This document shows, one piece after another, positions 53,520 to 62,800 of a DNA stretch of 64,000 nucleotides (position 1 is the first letter of the stretch; every line of letters starts with the position of its first letter). The notes under the pieces were generated by a model. The model had not been told where the DNA came from. It was given only the letters and a program-made list of their open reading frames with translations, and ran no database searches. Position numbers and translations under genes: made by a program. Origin of the DNA: Prevotella sp. AGR2160 (GTDB taxonomy: Bacteria; Bacteroidota; Bacteroidia; Bacteroidales; Bacteroidaceae). The DNA is taken from assembly GCF_000424185.1 (NCBI RefSeq), contig NZ_AUJK01000006.1:1-64000 (forward strand). Direction: 5' to 3'.

Positions 53520-53559
53520 ATTTTGTCTCCTTATATTTCATTATTATTCATCGGTGCAC

Positions 53560-53581
53560 GGAACATGATGAATCATGTCCC
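53560..53581. repeat. Family 3 palindrome, copy 3
   Basis: GGAACATGAT-ga-ATCATGTCCC at the truB stop. It lies between truB and queA in the same minus-strand run. Confidence 0.7.
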
Positions 53582-54270
53582 TACAATTGCGCGGCGATCC
53601 ACTCTTTGATATGATCGAAATCGACACAATCATCAACGGTAATGCCACCGCTGCGCGTGCGACGTAAGGCCGTGAGATAAGCGCCACTGCCGAGAGCACG
53701 ACCGAGATCACGCGCCAAGGCACGGATATACGTACCCTTACCGCACGTCACATGGATCGTAAGCAACATCCGTGCCACATCGAAGTCCACGATATCGATG
53801 GCATCGATATGCACCAGCTTCGGCTTGAGTTTCACCTCCTCGCCGTCCCGCCGCAACTGATAAGCACGGTCGCCATGAATCTTCACGGCACTGTAGGTCG
53901 GCGGCACCTGTTCGATGTCTCCGATAAACTGCGGCAGGACAGACTGGATCTTCTCCAAAGTGATCTGCTCCGTGGGGTAAGTGGCATTGACGGGATGCTC
54001 CATATCGTAGCTCGCCGTCGTTGCGCCGAGCTGCAGCGTCGCCGTATATTCTTTTTGGTGCTTCTGCAACTCCTCGATATCCTTCGTCTTCTTTCCCGTA
54101 CAAAGCACGAGAACGCCCGTAGCCAGCGGGTCGAGTGTTCCGGCATGGCCGATCTTCACCTTACGGCCGAGGGCATGACTGAGCTCGTATCTGACATGCG
54201 CCAGCGCGCCGAAACTCGTCATCTTATACGGCTTGTCAACGGCGAAGATTTCTCCTTTGATAAAATCCAT
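53581..54270 (-). CDS. truB: tRNA pseudouridine-55 synthase
   Basis: A 229-residue enzyme that makes pseudouridine 55 in the T-loop of tRNAs. The catalytic aspartate is in HAGTLDPLATGVLVL (about 37-51). Other signatures are KPYKMTSFGAL near the start, QVPPTYSAVKIHGDRAYQLRRDGE (about 118-141) and CGKGTYIRALARDLG (about 178-192). It lacks the C-terminal PUA domain found in longer TruB forms. I chose MDFIKGEI as the start because it follows uppP by 4 bases and gives the usual length. Confidence 0.95.
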   Translation of the reverse strand: MDFIKGEIFAVDKPYKMTSFGALAHVRYELSHALGRKVKIGHAGTLDPLATGVLVLCTGKKTKDIEELQKHQKEYTATLQLGATTASYDMEHPVNATYPTEQITLEKIQSVLPQFIGDIEQVPPTYSAVKIHGDRAYQLRRDGEEVKLKPKLVHIDAIDIVDFDVARMLLTIHVTCGKGTYIRALARDLGRALGSGAYLTALRRTRSGGITVDDCVDFDHIKEWIAAQL

Positions 54271-54274
54271 GCGC

Positions 54275-55105
54275 TTAATCAACCATGACGAGTGAATGTC
54301 CTGTAGCCAACAAGAGCAGGATGACGCCCCCCACAATGATACGGTACCAGCCGAAGAGGCGGAAACCGTATTTCGTCAGGAAGCCGACAAACCATTTCAT
54401 CGCCAGCATAGCCACGACGAAAGCAATGACACAACCCACGATGAGCAGGAAGATGTTCTGAGACGTAGCCCAGGTTGTTCCTTCCTTGAACATGTCGATG
54501 AGGTCAAGGAGCGTGGCGCCGGCCATCGTCGGCACAGCGAGGAAGAAGGAGAACTCAGCGGCATTCTTACGCGTGAGCTTCTGCTGCATGCCACCGACGA
54601 TCGTCGCCATGCTGCGGCTCGTGCCGGGGATGACGCTCAGACACTGCCAGCATCCGATGATGAAGGCACGGCGCCACGTCACGAGGTTCTCGTTGCGGCC
54701 TTTATTGAAGATACGGTCACAGAAAAGCATGAACACGCCACCAATGACGAGCATGATGGCGACAACCATCACACTGTCCAACAGCCAATCGAGCAGGCCA
54801 CTCTTCTTGGCGGCCAAGCCGACGATGACAGCGGGGATGACGCCCCAAATCAGTTTGCCGTAGAACGTCATCTTCTCATTAAACTCCTCCTGGTTGCGCA
54901 TCTGGAAGAAATGCTTCCAATAGAGACAGACAACGGAGAGGATGGCACCAAACTGGATGATGAACGTGAAGGCATGCACGAAAGGATCTCCCTGCTGGAC
55001 GCCGAGGAGATTCTGCGTGATAATCATGTGACCGGTAGAGGAAACGGGGAGGAACTCCGTGAGGCCCTCCACGATGGCGATGATAATCGTCTGAAAAAGA
55101 TCCAT
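54275..55105 (-). CDS. uppP: Undecaprenyl-diphosphate phosphatase
   Basis: A 276-residue inner-membrane enzyme (BacA family) that recycles the lipid carrier of peptidoglycan and confers bacitracin tolerance. The active-site motif EGLTEFLPVSSTGHMII lies at about 14-30, and a second conserved region, IPGTSRSMATIVGGM (about 160-174), carries the catalytic Arg and Ser. Seven to eight hydrophobic helices fit. It lies 3 bases after the DUF3098 gene and 4 before truB, within an apparent ftsX-DUF3098-uppP-truB operon. Confidence 0.96.
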   Translation of the reverse strand: MDLFQTIIIAIVEGLTEFLPVSSTGHMIITQNLLGVQQGDPFVHAFTFIIQFGAILSVVCLYWKHFFQMRNQEEFNEKMTFYGKLIWGVIPAVIVGLAAKKSGLLDWLLDSVMVVAIMLVIGGVFMLFCDRIFNKGRNENLVTWRRAFIIGCWQCLSVIPGTSRSMATIVGGMQQKLTRKNAAEFSFFLAVPTMAGATLLDLIDMFKEGTTWATSQNIFLLIVGCVIAFVVAMLAMKWFVGFLTKYGFRLFGWYRIIVGGVILLLLATGHSLVMVD

Positions 55106-55108
55106 GAC

Positions 55109-55360
55109 TTACTTCTCCTCCTCGTTAGTGTTGTCGTTATCCTTCGGCTTCCGTGCCACGGCGTAAATGATCGACAGGAATCCCACGAGACAGACCACGG
55201 GGGCTACCTTGATACGCAGTGTACTGAAAATGTCGGGATTGAACATGTGCTCATTACTCCCGCTGCCGCTCATGAGGATGAATCCCAAGACGACGACGAG
55301 CATGCCGACGGCCACCAGAATGTAGTTGACCTTGTCGAATGCGAAATTTCTCTTATCCAT
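55109..55360 (-). CDS. DUF3098 small membrane protein
   Basis: An 83-residue protein of unknown function that is found next to uppP and ftsX across Bacteroidota. It has two membrane helices (about 12-30, YILVAVGMLVVVLGFILMSG, and about 50-68) with a short extracytoplasmic loop NEHMFNPDIFSTLRIKVAP between them and a charged, Asp/Asn/Glu-rich tail. Its context implies a link to division or wall synthesis, but no activity is known. Confidence 0.85.
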   Translation of the reverse strand: MDKRNFAFDKVNYILVAVGMLVVVLGFILMSGSGSNEHMFNPDIFSTLRIKVAPVVCLVGFLSIIYAVARKPKDNDNTNEEEK

Positions 55361-55380
55361 TATAATAATTACTATTGTGT

Positions 55381-55450
55381 TCTATTGAAATCTATTGAGA
55401 GCTATCATGTTCTGTTGAGAGCTATAGCTTTCTATCGAGAGCTATCAGAT
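55381..55450. repeat. 20-base tandem repeat at the ftsX 3' end
   Basis: Three units (TCTATTGAGAGCTATCATGT and variants) start at 55391, 55411 and 55431, preceded by a half unit at 55381. The last unit reaches into the final codons of ftsX. It lies in the ftsX-DUF3098 gap. Confidence 0.85.
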
Positions 55451-56332
55451 CTTATACAAGTCTGACGCCTTCATCTTCAGGAACTTTGTCACCGATACAC
55501 TGGCACAGATTCCCGTGATGATGATGCCGAAGGCGAAAACTGTCACACCGACAATGGTCATCTCTTTCCATGTCACGAATGTCTGCATGTCCGGCTCCCA
55601 AACATAAAGGCCATAAATACAACCGCCGAGGACGACACTGGCGATGAGGGCCGCCAACAGACCGATACCGATAGCACTGCGAACGAAAGGCCAGCGGATA
55701 AAGCCCCAGGAGGCGCCTACGAGTTTCATCGTGTGCATGGTGAAGCGACGGGCATAGATGCCAAGTTTCACCGTGTTGTTGATCAGTGAGAAAGAGACGA
55801 TCGTCAACAACAGGGCGATGACGAGGAAGACAACACTCAGATTGGCAATATTCTTATTCACCTTCTCAATGAGGTCTTTCTCATAACTCACCTTGACGGC
55901 CTGAGGACACGCCCGCAGTTCCTTGCTGATCCACTGCAAAGAGTCGTTATTGGCATAGTCGGCTTTCAGCGTAATATCAATAGAGGCATTGAAAGGGTTA
56001 CCACCGGCAAACTCCGTGGGATCAACTCCCAACTGTTGCTTACCCTCACGGAGAGCCTCTTGCTGACTGATATAATGGAGCTGGTTGACAAACGGACGAG
56101 CACGGAGCGTCGTCATGAGTGACTGAGCCTCGCCGTACGTCATGTCATGGTCAAGGACCATCGTCACGACAAAATTCTCCCGCACCCACGAGGACAGGTT
56201 ACGTCCCGAAAGTGTGAAAAGGACTACGATTCCCAACAAGACCAACACCATGGCGGTGCTGATGCACAACGTCACTACCTGCAAGCCATGACGGCCGCCG
56301 GCTTTTCTACGACTTTTTCCCATTGTCGACAA
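55445..56332 (-). CDS. ftsX: Cell-division protein FtsX
   Basis: A 295-residue permease-like protein of the FtsEX complex, which couples ATP hydrolysis by FtsE to activation of peptidoglycan hydrolases at the septum. A basic N-terminus (KSRRKAGGRHG) leads to membrane helix 1 (about 18-40). The extracytoplasmic domain spans about 45-170 with the FtsX pattern FVNQLHYISQQEALREGKQQLG. Three more helices (about 172-195, 225-245, 262-285) follow, with the FtsX/ABC2 motif TVKLGIYARRFTMHTMKLVGAS. It is the first gene of the operon to uppP and truB. FtsE is not in the window. Confidence 0.94.
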   Translation of the reverse strand: MSTMGKSRRKAGGRHGLQVVTLCISTAMVLVLLGIVVLFTLSGRNLSSWVRENFVVTMVLDHDMTYGEAQSLMTTLRARPFVNQLHYISQQEALREGKQQLGVDPTEFAGGNPFNASIDITLKADYANNDSLQWISKELRACPQAVKVSYEKDLIEKVNKNIANLSVVFLVIALLLTIVSFSLINNTVKLGIYARRFTMHTMKLVGASWGFIRWPFVRSAIGIGLLAALIASVVLGGCIYGLYVWEPDMQTFVTWKEMTIVGVTVFAFGIIITGICASVSVTKFLKMKASDLYKI

Positions 56333-56354
56333 GATACTTTAAACCTAATTTGGT

Positions 56355-56362
56355 GCAAAAAT
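56355..56362 (-). promoter_or_regulatory. -7 box for ftsX
   Basis: TATTTTTG on the minus strand, 22 bases before the ftsX ATG. Confidence 0.55.
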
Positions 56363-56447
56363 ACGAAAAAAGAAATGAACAAGCGAGGCTTTAATTTTCA
56401 TTAACGTTAAATTCTACCCTTTTCGCCCAACTATCAATATTTTTTTC

Positions 56448-56455
56448 TAACTTTG
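56448..56455 (+). promoter_or_regulatory. -7 box for the radical SAM gene
   Basis: TAACTTTG on the plus strand. The transcript would then carry the composite palindrome at 56497-56598 in a leader of about 200 bases. Confidence 0.55.
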
Positions 56456-56496
56456 TAGCGTATCCCTCCACATAGGGGCACAACCAAAGACCCACA

Positions 56497-56608
56497 GCAG
56501 GGGCCGTCCCTTGTGGCGGCCCGTCGGCGGAACGCCGATTTGAAACGTCCTCTGGAATGCCGTTCCGGCATCGGGCCGCCACAAGGGACGGCCCCTGCAA
56601 AGGATCAA
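56497..56608. repeat. Composite family 2 element with perfect 27-base inverted repeats
   Basis: Arms 56497-56523 and 56572-56598 are exact complements (GCAGGGGCCGTCCC...GGCGGCCCG). The 48-base centre has two small hairpins, TCGGCG-GAA-CGCCGA and ATGCCG-TTC-CGGCAT, which are roughly mirror images. The border AAAGGATCAA (56599-56608) is shared with the copy at 22317. There is no coding content. The architecture is that of a paired REP (BIME) or a MITE. Confidence 0.85.
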
Positions 56609-56659
56609 TCTAATGATGTTCCGCCCTGAACACGAATAAATAATTAAAAACAACACGAT

Positions 56660-57442
56660 ATGAGCACAGTCATTTACCCCTCCCCGATCTACGGCCCCGT
56701 CCACAGCCGCCGTCTCGGCCTCTCCCTCGGAGTTAACCTCATGCCTGCCGATGGCAAGGTCTGTACCTTCGACTGCATCTACTGCGAATGCGGCTACAAC
56801 AAAGACCATACGCCCCACGCCAAGCGCCCCACGCGTGAGGAGGTCGCCCAAGCGCTCGAAGAGACGCTTGTGAAGATGCAGAAAGACGGCCAAGTACCCG
56901 ATGTCATCACTTTCGCCGGTAATGGTGAGCCCACCGGCCATCCCGATTTCCCGGATATCATCGACGATACGCTCCGCATCCGTGACCAATACTGTCCGAA
57001 GGCGAAAGTCTCCGTATTGAGCAACTCCACCTTCACGAATCAGCCTCTCGTTCATGCTGCCCTCATGCGCGTAGACAACAACATACTCAAACTCGACACC
57101 ATCGATCCTGACTATATCCGCCGTGTCGACCGCCCCGTGAGTCCACACTACGACGTGAAGAAGATCATCGAACAGCTCGCCGCCTTCTCCGGCCATTGCA
57201 TCATCCAGACCATGTTTCTCAAAGGCAAAGGCGCTGACGGATCCGATGTCGACAACACCTCCGATGAGTATGTACAGCCGTGGATCCGCGCCCTCATCAA
57301 GATTCAACCCCGGGAAGTCATGATCTACACTATCGACCGTGAGACTCCTGACCGTGAGCTTCAGAAAGCCTCTCACGAAGAGCTCGACCGCATTGCCCGT
57401 GAGGTCCGCGCCAACGGCTTCCTCTGCCAGGTCAGCTACTAA
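56660..57442 (+). CDS. Radical SAM protein of unknown substrate
   Basis: A 260-residue iron-sulfur enzyme. The [4Fe-4S] motif is CTFDCIYCEC (C-x3-C-x2-C, about 35-44), and FAGNGEPTGHPDFPDII (about 94-110) is the SAM-binding GNGEP motif. The start YGPVHSRRLGLSLGVNLMP is typical of the COG0731 group of radical SAM proteins, related to wyosine-type tRNA modification enzymes; the substrate is not established. The C-terminal part has PREVMIYTIDRETPDRELQKAS. It stands alone, with a long palindrome-bearing leader. Confidence 0.9.
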   Translation: MSTVIYPSPIYGPVHSRRLGLSLGVNLMPADGKVCTFDCIYCECGYNKDHTPHAKRPTREEVAQALEETLVKMQKDGQVPDVITFAGNGEPTGHPDFPDIIDDTLRIRDQYCPKAKVSVLSNSTFTNQPLVHAALMRVDNNILKLDTIDPDYIRRVDRPVSPHYDVKKIIEQLAAFSGHCIIQTMFLKGKGADGSDVDNTSDEYVQPWIRALIKIQPREVMIYTIDRETPDRELQKASHEELDRIAREVRANGFLCQVSY

Positions 57443-57468
57443 GCTAAAGGGCTGCGCCATGTATGAAT

Positions 57469-57514
57469 GGCTTGCCGTCAAGTGCTTGCGCTTTACAAGC
57501 GCAAGGAAGCGCAA
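57469..57514 (+). repeat. Family 1 palindromic unit
   Basis: Hairpin at 57485-57505 with TAC in the loop (one change), flanked by GGCTTGCCGTCA and GAAGCGCAAA. It lies between convergent genes. Confidence 0.85.
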
Positions 57515-57547
57515 AACTCCTAACTCCTAACTCCTAACTCCTAACTC
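57515..57547. repeat. Heptamer tandem repeat AACTCCT
   Basis: Four full copies and a partial fifth follow the family 1 unit directly. Length could vary by slippage, but it lies outside genes. Confidence 0.9.
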
Positions 57548-57551
57548 AACC

Positions 57552-57592
57552 AATAAAGGGATCCTGCCTCACGGCCGGATCCCTTCTTTATT
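57552..57592. terminator. Bidirectional terminator between the radical SAM and LpxA genes
   Basis: AAGGGATCC and GGATCCCTT arms with AATAA/TTATT flanks, between convergent genes. Confidence 0.85.
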
Positions 57593-57630
57593 ATCAGAGT
57601 AAATTCATATAGGTATGAATAAAAAGAATC

Positions 57631-58413
57631 TTACCATTCCTTGGAGATGATTCCCGCTTTCGTCGCCTCAATGAAAGAGGTGATGTTGCGGATCTCCGGC
57701 CCATCGGGCACCTGGTCTTTAATTTGCAGAACGGCATCGAAGACACTGTTCTGTCCGTGGAAGACGAGGCGGTAGGCATTGGCGACATGACGCTGGACTT
57801 TCTCATCGATATGCCACGTATCCATCATCGGATTGTTCGGCCCTTCATACTCGATGGGGTTTCCACCAACGATAGCATACGGCGGCACGTCCTTGGAGAA
57901 ACGTGTACCAGCCTGGAGCATGGCGAGATCGCCGACGCGCGTGCCGGCATTCTCGATGACTGAGGAGGAGAAGATCACACCCTTACCGATCTGACAGTCA
58001 CCGGCGATCTTCGTACCATAGCCAAAGACATTATAGTCACCCACAACGGTATCATGGGAGATATGTACACTCTCCATGAGGAAGTTGTTGTTGCCGATAA
58101 CGGTCTTGTGACCCTCGTGGGTGGCACGGTTGATGATGACATTCTCACGGATGACATTATTATCACCGATGACCACCTCACTGCGCTCACCACGGAAATC
58201 AAAGTCCTGCGGCAGAGCACCGATCACCGATCCCTGGTGGATCTTGTTGCCTTTTCCAATCTTCGTGCCGTTAAGGATACTCACGAAAGGAAAGATGACG
58301 GTGTTGTCACCAATCTCCACGTAGTCCTCAATGAAGACGAAGGGGAATATCCTGACGTTGTCGCCGATCTTGGCTTTCGGCGAGACAACGGCTTTATCAC
58401 TGATTTGATTCAT
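57631..58413 (-). CDS. lpxA: LpxA-family acyl-ACP:UDP-N-acetylglucosamine O-acyltransferase
   Basis: A 260-residue left-handed beta-helix acyltransferase, first step of lipid A synthesis. Hexapeptide repeats run from about 5 to 180 (AKIGDNVRIFPFVFIEDYVEIGD), and the catalytic His region is MESVHISHDTVVGD (E. coli LpxA His125 equivalent). ALPQDFDFRGE and NVIRENVIINRAT match the LpxA active-site walls. The C-terminal helical domain is about 195-260. It follows the efflux outer-membrane gene by 24 bases, so it could be co-transcribed with it. In Bacteroidota another lpxA normally sits with lpxC-fabZ, so this may be a second copy. Confidence 0.88.
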   Translation of the reverse strand: MNQISDKAVVSPKAKIGDNVRIFPFVFIEDYVEIGDNTVIFPFVSILNGTKIGKGNKIHQGSVIGALPQDFDFRGERSEVVIGDNNVIRENVIINRATHEGHKTVIGNNNFLMESVHISHDTVVGDYNVFGYGTKIAGDCQIGKGVIFSSSVIENAGTRVGDLAMLQAGTRFSKDVPPYAIVGGNPIEYEGPNNPMMDTWHIDEKVQRHVANAYRLVFHGQNSVFDAVLQIKDQVPDGPEIRNITSFIEATKAGIISKEW

Positions 58414-58437
58414 AGTCTTTTCTTTTTAAATCAAATA

Positions 58438-59829
58438 TTATTTCGCACCACCACCAAGGGCATAATAGAGGTTGACGACAGCCTGCATCTTCGAGAACTG
58501 ATCCTGTACCTGGTTGAGCTCGGCATTGAGGAGGTTCGTCTCAGCGGTGATCACTTCGAGATAAGTACTCCCGGAGCTGGCCATCAAGGAACGGGTATCC
58601 TCGACATTCTGCTTCAGCACGGCGATACGGCGCTCCTCGGTCTTGATCTTCGCATCGGAAGTGTTATAGAGGACGAGGGCGTTACTCACCTCACTGCCGG
58701 CAGTGAGCACACTGTTCTGCCACGTGTTGTAAGCCTGTTGATACTGGATCTGCGATGCCTTCAAATTGGCAGTCAGCTGTCCCTTCATGAAGATCGGCTG
58801 GGTCAGTGAGGCTACGGCATTGAGGAGAATCTTACCGGGATTCGTCACCATCATGCCACCACTGTTCGTGAAAGCTCCCGTTCCCGTGATGGTCAGTGAG
58901 GGATAGAACTTGCTGCGCGCTTCCTCTACATTATAGAAGCACTGCACAAGCTTCATCTCATTGGCATGGACATCGGCACGGTTACTGAGGAGTTGGATAC
59001 CAACTCCGGTGGAGAAGTTCGACGGCAGACTCTGGTCGGCGAGTTTGCCACGGGCGATGGACTGAACAGGCTGACCGACGAGGAGTGACAGAGAGTTCTC
59101 CGTCTGACGGATCTGACGGCGGATATCCTCCTTCTGCGTCATGACACTCAGATAGGCAGCCTCAGCACTCTGCACGGCTGTAGAACGGACACCGGCGATG
59201 GTCTGCTTCTCGAGTTTCATAATGTCCCACGTATTCTTCGTCAACTCAGCCATATTCTCCACAATCTCCATCTCGCGGTCAAGCATGAGGAGCGTATAGT
59301 AAGAGTTGGCGATATTGGCGATGAGCTGCGTCTGAACAGCGACCTTATAGTCCTGCATCTGCAACAATGCTGCCTGGGCGCCACGTTTCTGAGCACGGAG
59401 ATTGCCCCAGAGGTCAGCATCCCAGCTGGCAGTCAGCGGGAAGGAGTAGGTCTTCGTTGCCTTGCCCCAGTCCCAGGAAGAGATCTGTCCCTGCGGAGAG
59501 AACACGACCTGAGGAAGGAAGGCAAGCTTGGCAGCCTTCAACTGGGCCTCTGCGAGATCGATGTTCAAGGCAGCATTCTGCAGGTCGGGGTTATTCTCCA
59601 GCGCCTTACTGATGAGCTGCTGCAGATGGGGATCGGTGAACACGGAGCGCCAGGGGATGTTGGCAAAGGACGTCGTGTCCTTCACCGCCAGCGTGTCCTG
59701 GTCGTTGACGGCGTCACGCACGATACCCTTGGTGTTCACCGCAGGACGCTCATAGGCACCGTAGAGGCTCTTACAGCCCGTGAGGGCCACGGCTGCAAGG
59801 GCTATGATGATTAAATGATTCTTCTTCAT
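58438..59829 (-). CDS. TolC/OprM-type outer-membrane efflux lipoprotein
   Basis: A 463-residue channel that completes a tripartite RND pump. The lipobox is LTGC (Cys19). The two OEP repeats of long helices and strands span about 60-260 and 265-460 (NNPDLQNAALNIDLAEAQLKAAKLAFLPQV, LNAVASLTQPIFMKGQLTANLKASQIQYQQA). The NodT/OprM pattern is clear. It starts 13 bases after the RND gene and so shares the transcript. Confidence 0.95.
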   Translation of the reverse strand: MKKNHLIIIALAAVALTGCKSLYGAYERPAVNTKGIVRDAVNDQDTLAVKDTTSFANIPWRSVFTDPHLQQLISKALENNPDLQNAALNIDLAEAQLKAAKLAFLPQVVFSPQGQISSWDWGKATKTYSFPLTASWDADLWGNLRAQKRGAQAALLQMQDYKVAVQTQLIANIANSYYTLLMLDREMEIVENMAELTKNTWDIMKLEKQTIAGVRSTAVQSAEAAYLSVMTQKEDIRRQIRQTENSLSLLVGQPVQSIARGKLADQSLPSNFSTGVGIQLLSNRADVHANEMKLVQCFYNVEEARSKFYPSLTITGTGAFTNSGGMMVTNPGKILLNAVASLTQPIFMKGQLTANLKASQIQYQQAYNTWQNSVLTAGSEVSNALVLYNTSDAKIKTEERRIAVLKQNVEDTRSLMASSGSTYLEVITAETNLLNAELNQVQDQFSKMQAVVNLYYALGGGAK

Positions 59830-59842
59830 TGTTCTCTTTTCC

Positions 59843-62800
59843 TTAGTTGTCTAAATACTGGTCATGCCACTGGATAGGCTTGTTCGGATGACCACTGGCC
59901 TTCATCTCGTCTTCCGTCTCCTTGCCGGCACGGGCATACTGACGGAGTTCGGCAGCGACTTCCTCGTTGGCCTCATCCTCAAACTTCATCGGCTTGATCT
60001 TCTCCTGCAGCCACTGGAAGATACAGAAGAGGGCCGGGACGACGAAGATCTGGATCATCGTACCAATCAACATACCACCGACGGCGGCAGCACCCAGCGT
60101 CTGGTTACCATTCTTTCCTACACCGGAGGCGAACATCAACGGCAACAGACCGATGACCATAGCCAACGACGTCATCAAGATAGGACGCAGACGGGCGGCG
60201 GCACCGAGGATAGCCGAATACTTGATGGCCATACCCGTTTCACGGCGCTCAAGGGCGAACTGGACGATCAAGATGGCGTTCTTGGCCAACAGACCGACAA
60301 GCATGATCAGTGAGATCTGCATGTAGATATCATTACTGTGGCCGAAGAGGTTCGTGAAGAGGAAGGCTCCTGCCAGACCGAACGGCACGGAGAGGATCAC
60401 GGACAACGGCAGGATATAACTCTCATACTGTGCGCTCAGGATCAAGTAGACGAAGACGAAGCACAGGATGAAGATCATGGCCGTAGAGTTGGACGACTCG
60501 GCCTCGGAACGGCTCAGACCACTGTATTCATAGCCATAACCTGTCGGCAGGTTATCCTTGGACACTTCCTCAATGGCCTTCATGACCTGACCGGTGGAAT
60601 AACCGGTGTTCGTATTCACACTCACATTAATAGAGGTGAAGAGGTTGAAACGACCGATATTGGAAGGACCGTAGACACGGCGCAGAGAAACGAACTCACT
60701 CACCGGAGCCATCTCGCCGGTAGAGGTACGTACATAGATACGGCTCAGACCGTCGGGACGCATACGACTGGCGACATCACCCTGAATCATGACACGGAAG
60801 AGCTTTCCGTAAGCATTGAAGTTGGAGGCGTAGAGACCACCATAGTACCCCTGCAGCACACTCAGCACGGCAGCCGGAGAGATACCGGCCTGCTTCGTCT
60901 TGGCAACATTGACATCCACCATATACTGCGGATAGTTCGGGTTGTAAGACGTCATAGCCTGCTGGACCTCGGGGCGCTTGTTCAGCTCGGCGATGAAGTT
61001 CTTCGTCACATTATAGAACTTGTTCAGATCACCACCGGTCTTATCCTCCATGGTCAGCGTGACACCATTCTGCACGGAGAAACCAGGGATCATAGGCGGA
61101 CCGAAGGCCAGAATCTGCGCATCCTTGATAGATGCCGTCTGCTTATAGATCATGCCGAGCACGGAGTTCTGCTCGTAAGGATTGACGATGAGCGCCATAG
61201 GATCCTTCGTGGAGATGGCACGCTTGATGCGGGCGAAGAAACCACCGGAACGCTCCTCGAAAGGCTTCAGTTTGATGATGAACGTAGCCTGGTCGGATCC
61301 CTGGCCGGCAATGAAGTTGTAACCGACGATGGCATTACGGTGCAGAATAGCCGGGTTGTTGGCCAACATCTTGTCGACATCATTGACAATCTGCAACGTA
61401 CGCTCCTGAGAGGTTCCCGGATTAGCAGAGATGGTCACGAAGATCGTACCCGTATCCTCATCAGGCACCAGACCGGTCTTCGTGGTCTGCATACCGATGA
61501 CGAGGGCAATGATACCCACGACAACGAGAGCGGCCGTAATGATGCGGTGATTGATGATATGCTCTACACCTTTCTTATATTTAGTAACCGTCTTATCGAA
61601 GATACGGTTGAAACCGGCATGGAAGCGGGCCACAAACGTCTTGTTCTGCTCGGTCTCTTCCTTCTTATGCGGTTTGAGGAACATCGCACAGAGGGCCGGA
61701 GAGAGCGTCAGGGCGTTCAAAGCGGAAATGACGATACTCGTGGCCATCGTCACACCGAACTCACGGTAGAATGTACCACTCGTACCACCCATGAAGGACA
61801 CTGGGACGAACACGGCAGCCATCACCAACGTAATAGAGATGATAGCACCCGAGATCTCGTTCATGGCATCGATGGCGGCCTTCAACGAACTGTCATAACC
61901 TTGGTCGAGCTTAGCATGGACGGCCTCGACGACCACGATGGCATCATCGACCACGATGGCGATAGCCAGCAACAGAGCCGAGAGCGTCAGCAGGTTGATG
62001 GAGAAGCCGAAGATCCAGAGGAAGAGGAACGTACCGATCAAAGCCACCGGCACGGCAATCATAGGAATCAACGTAGAACGGAAGTCCTGCAAGAAGATGT
62101 ACACCACGACGAACACGAGGAACAGCGTGATGAACAGCGTCTCCACAACCTCGGAGATTGAGGCGAAGAGGAAGTCGGTGACATCATACATCGTCACGAT
62201 CTTCATCCCCGGCGGCATGCTCTTCTGAGCATCCTGAAGGGCGGCCTTCACGTCCGTGGCAATCTGCGTAGCGTTGGAACCGGCAATCTGCTGGACCATA
62301 CCCATACAAGCCGGCTTACCGTCATTCTTCAGATGGACATTATACATCAGCGAGCCGAGCTCGATCTTCGCCACATCCTTCAGATGGAGCGTCTGTCCCG
62401 TGGTCTTGCTCTGCAGGATGATATTCTCATACTCTACCGGCGTCGACAGACGACCTTTGTAGCGCAGCGTGTACTCATAAGCCATGTCGGAGTTCTCACC
62501 GAACTTACCCGGGGCAGCCTCGATATTCTGCTCCGCGAGTGCGCCAGTGATATCCGACGGGATGAGCCCATACTCCTTCATCTTATCCGGCTTCAGCCAG
62601 ATACGCATGGAGTAGTTGGACGTAGACGGTGAACTGACATCACCGACACCGTTGATACGTTTCAACAGTGGGACAATATTAATATTGTTGTAGTTGGTAA
62701 CGAACTGGTCGTCATACTGGCCCTTGTCGGACGTCACGGCATACATGATGACGTTGGACGTCTGACGCTTCGTCACCGTCACACCGACCTGCGTAACCTC

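Noticed and set aside
57515..57547. CRISPR-like array
   Set aside because: The repeats are 7 bases with no spacers; no cas genes are present anywhere in the window.
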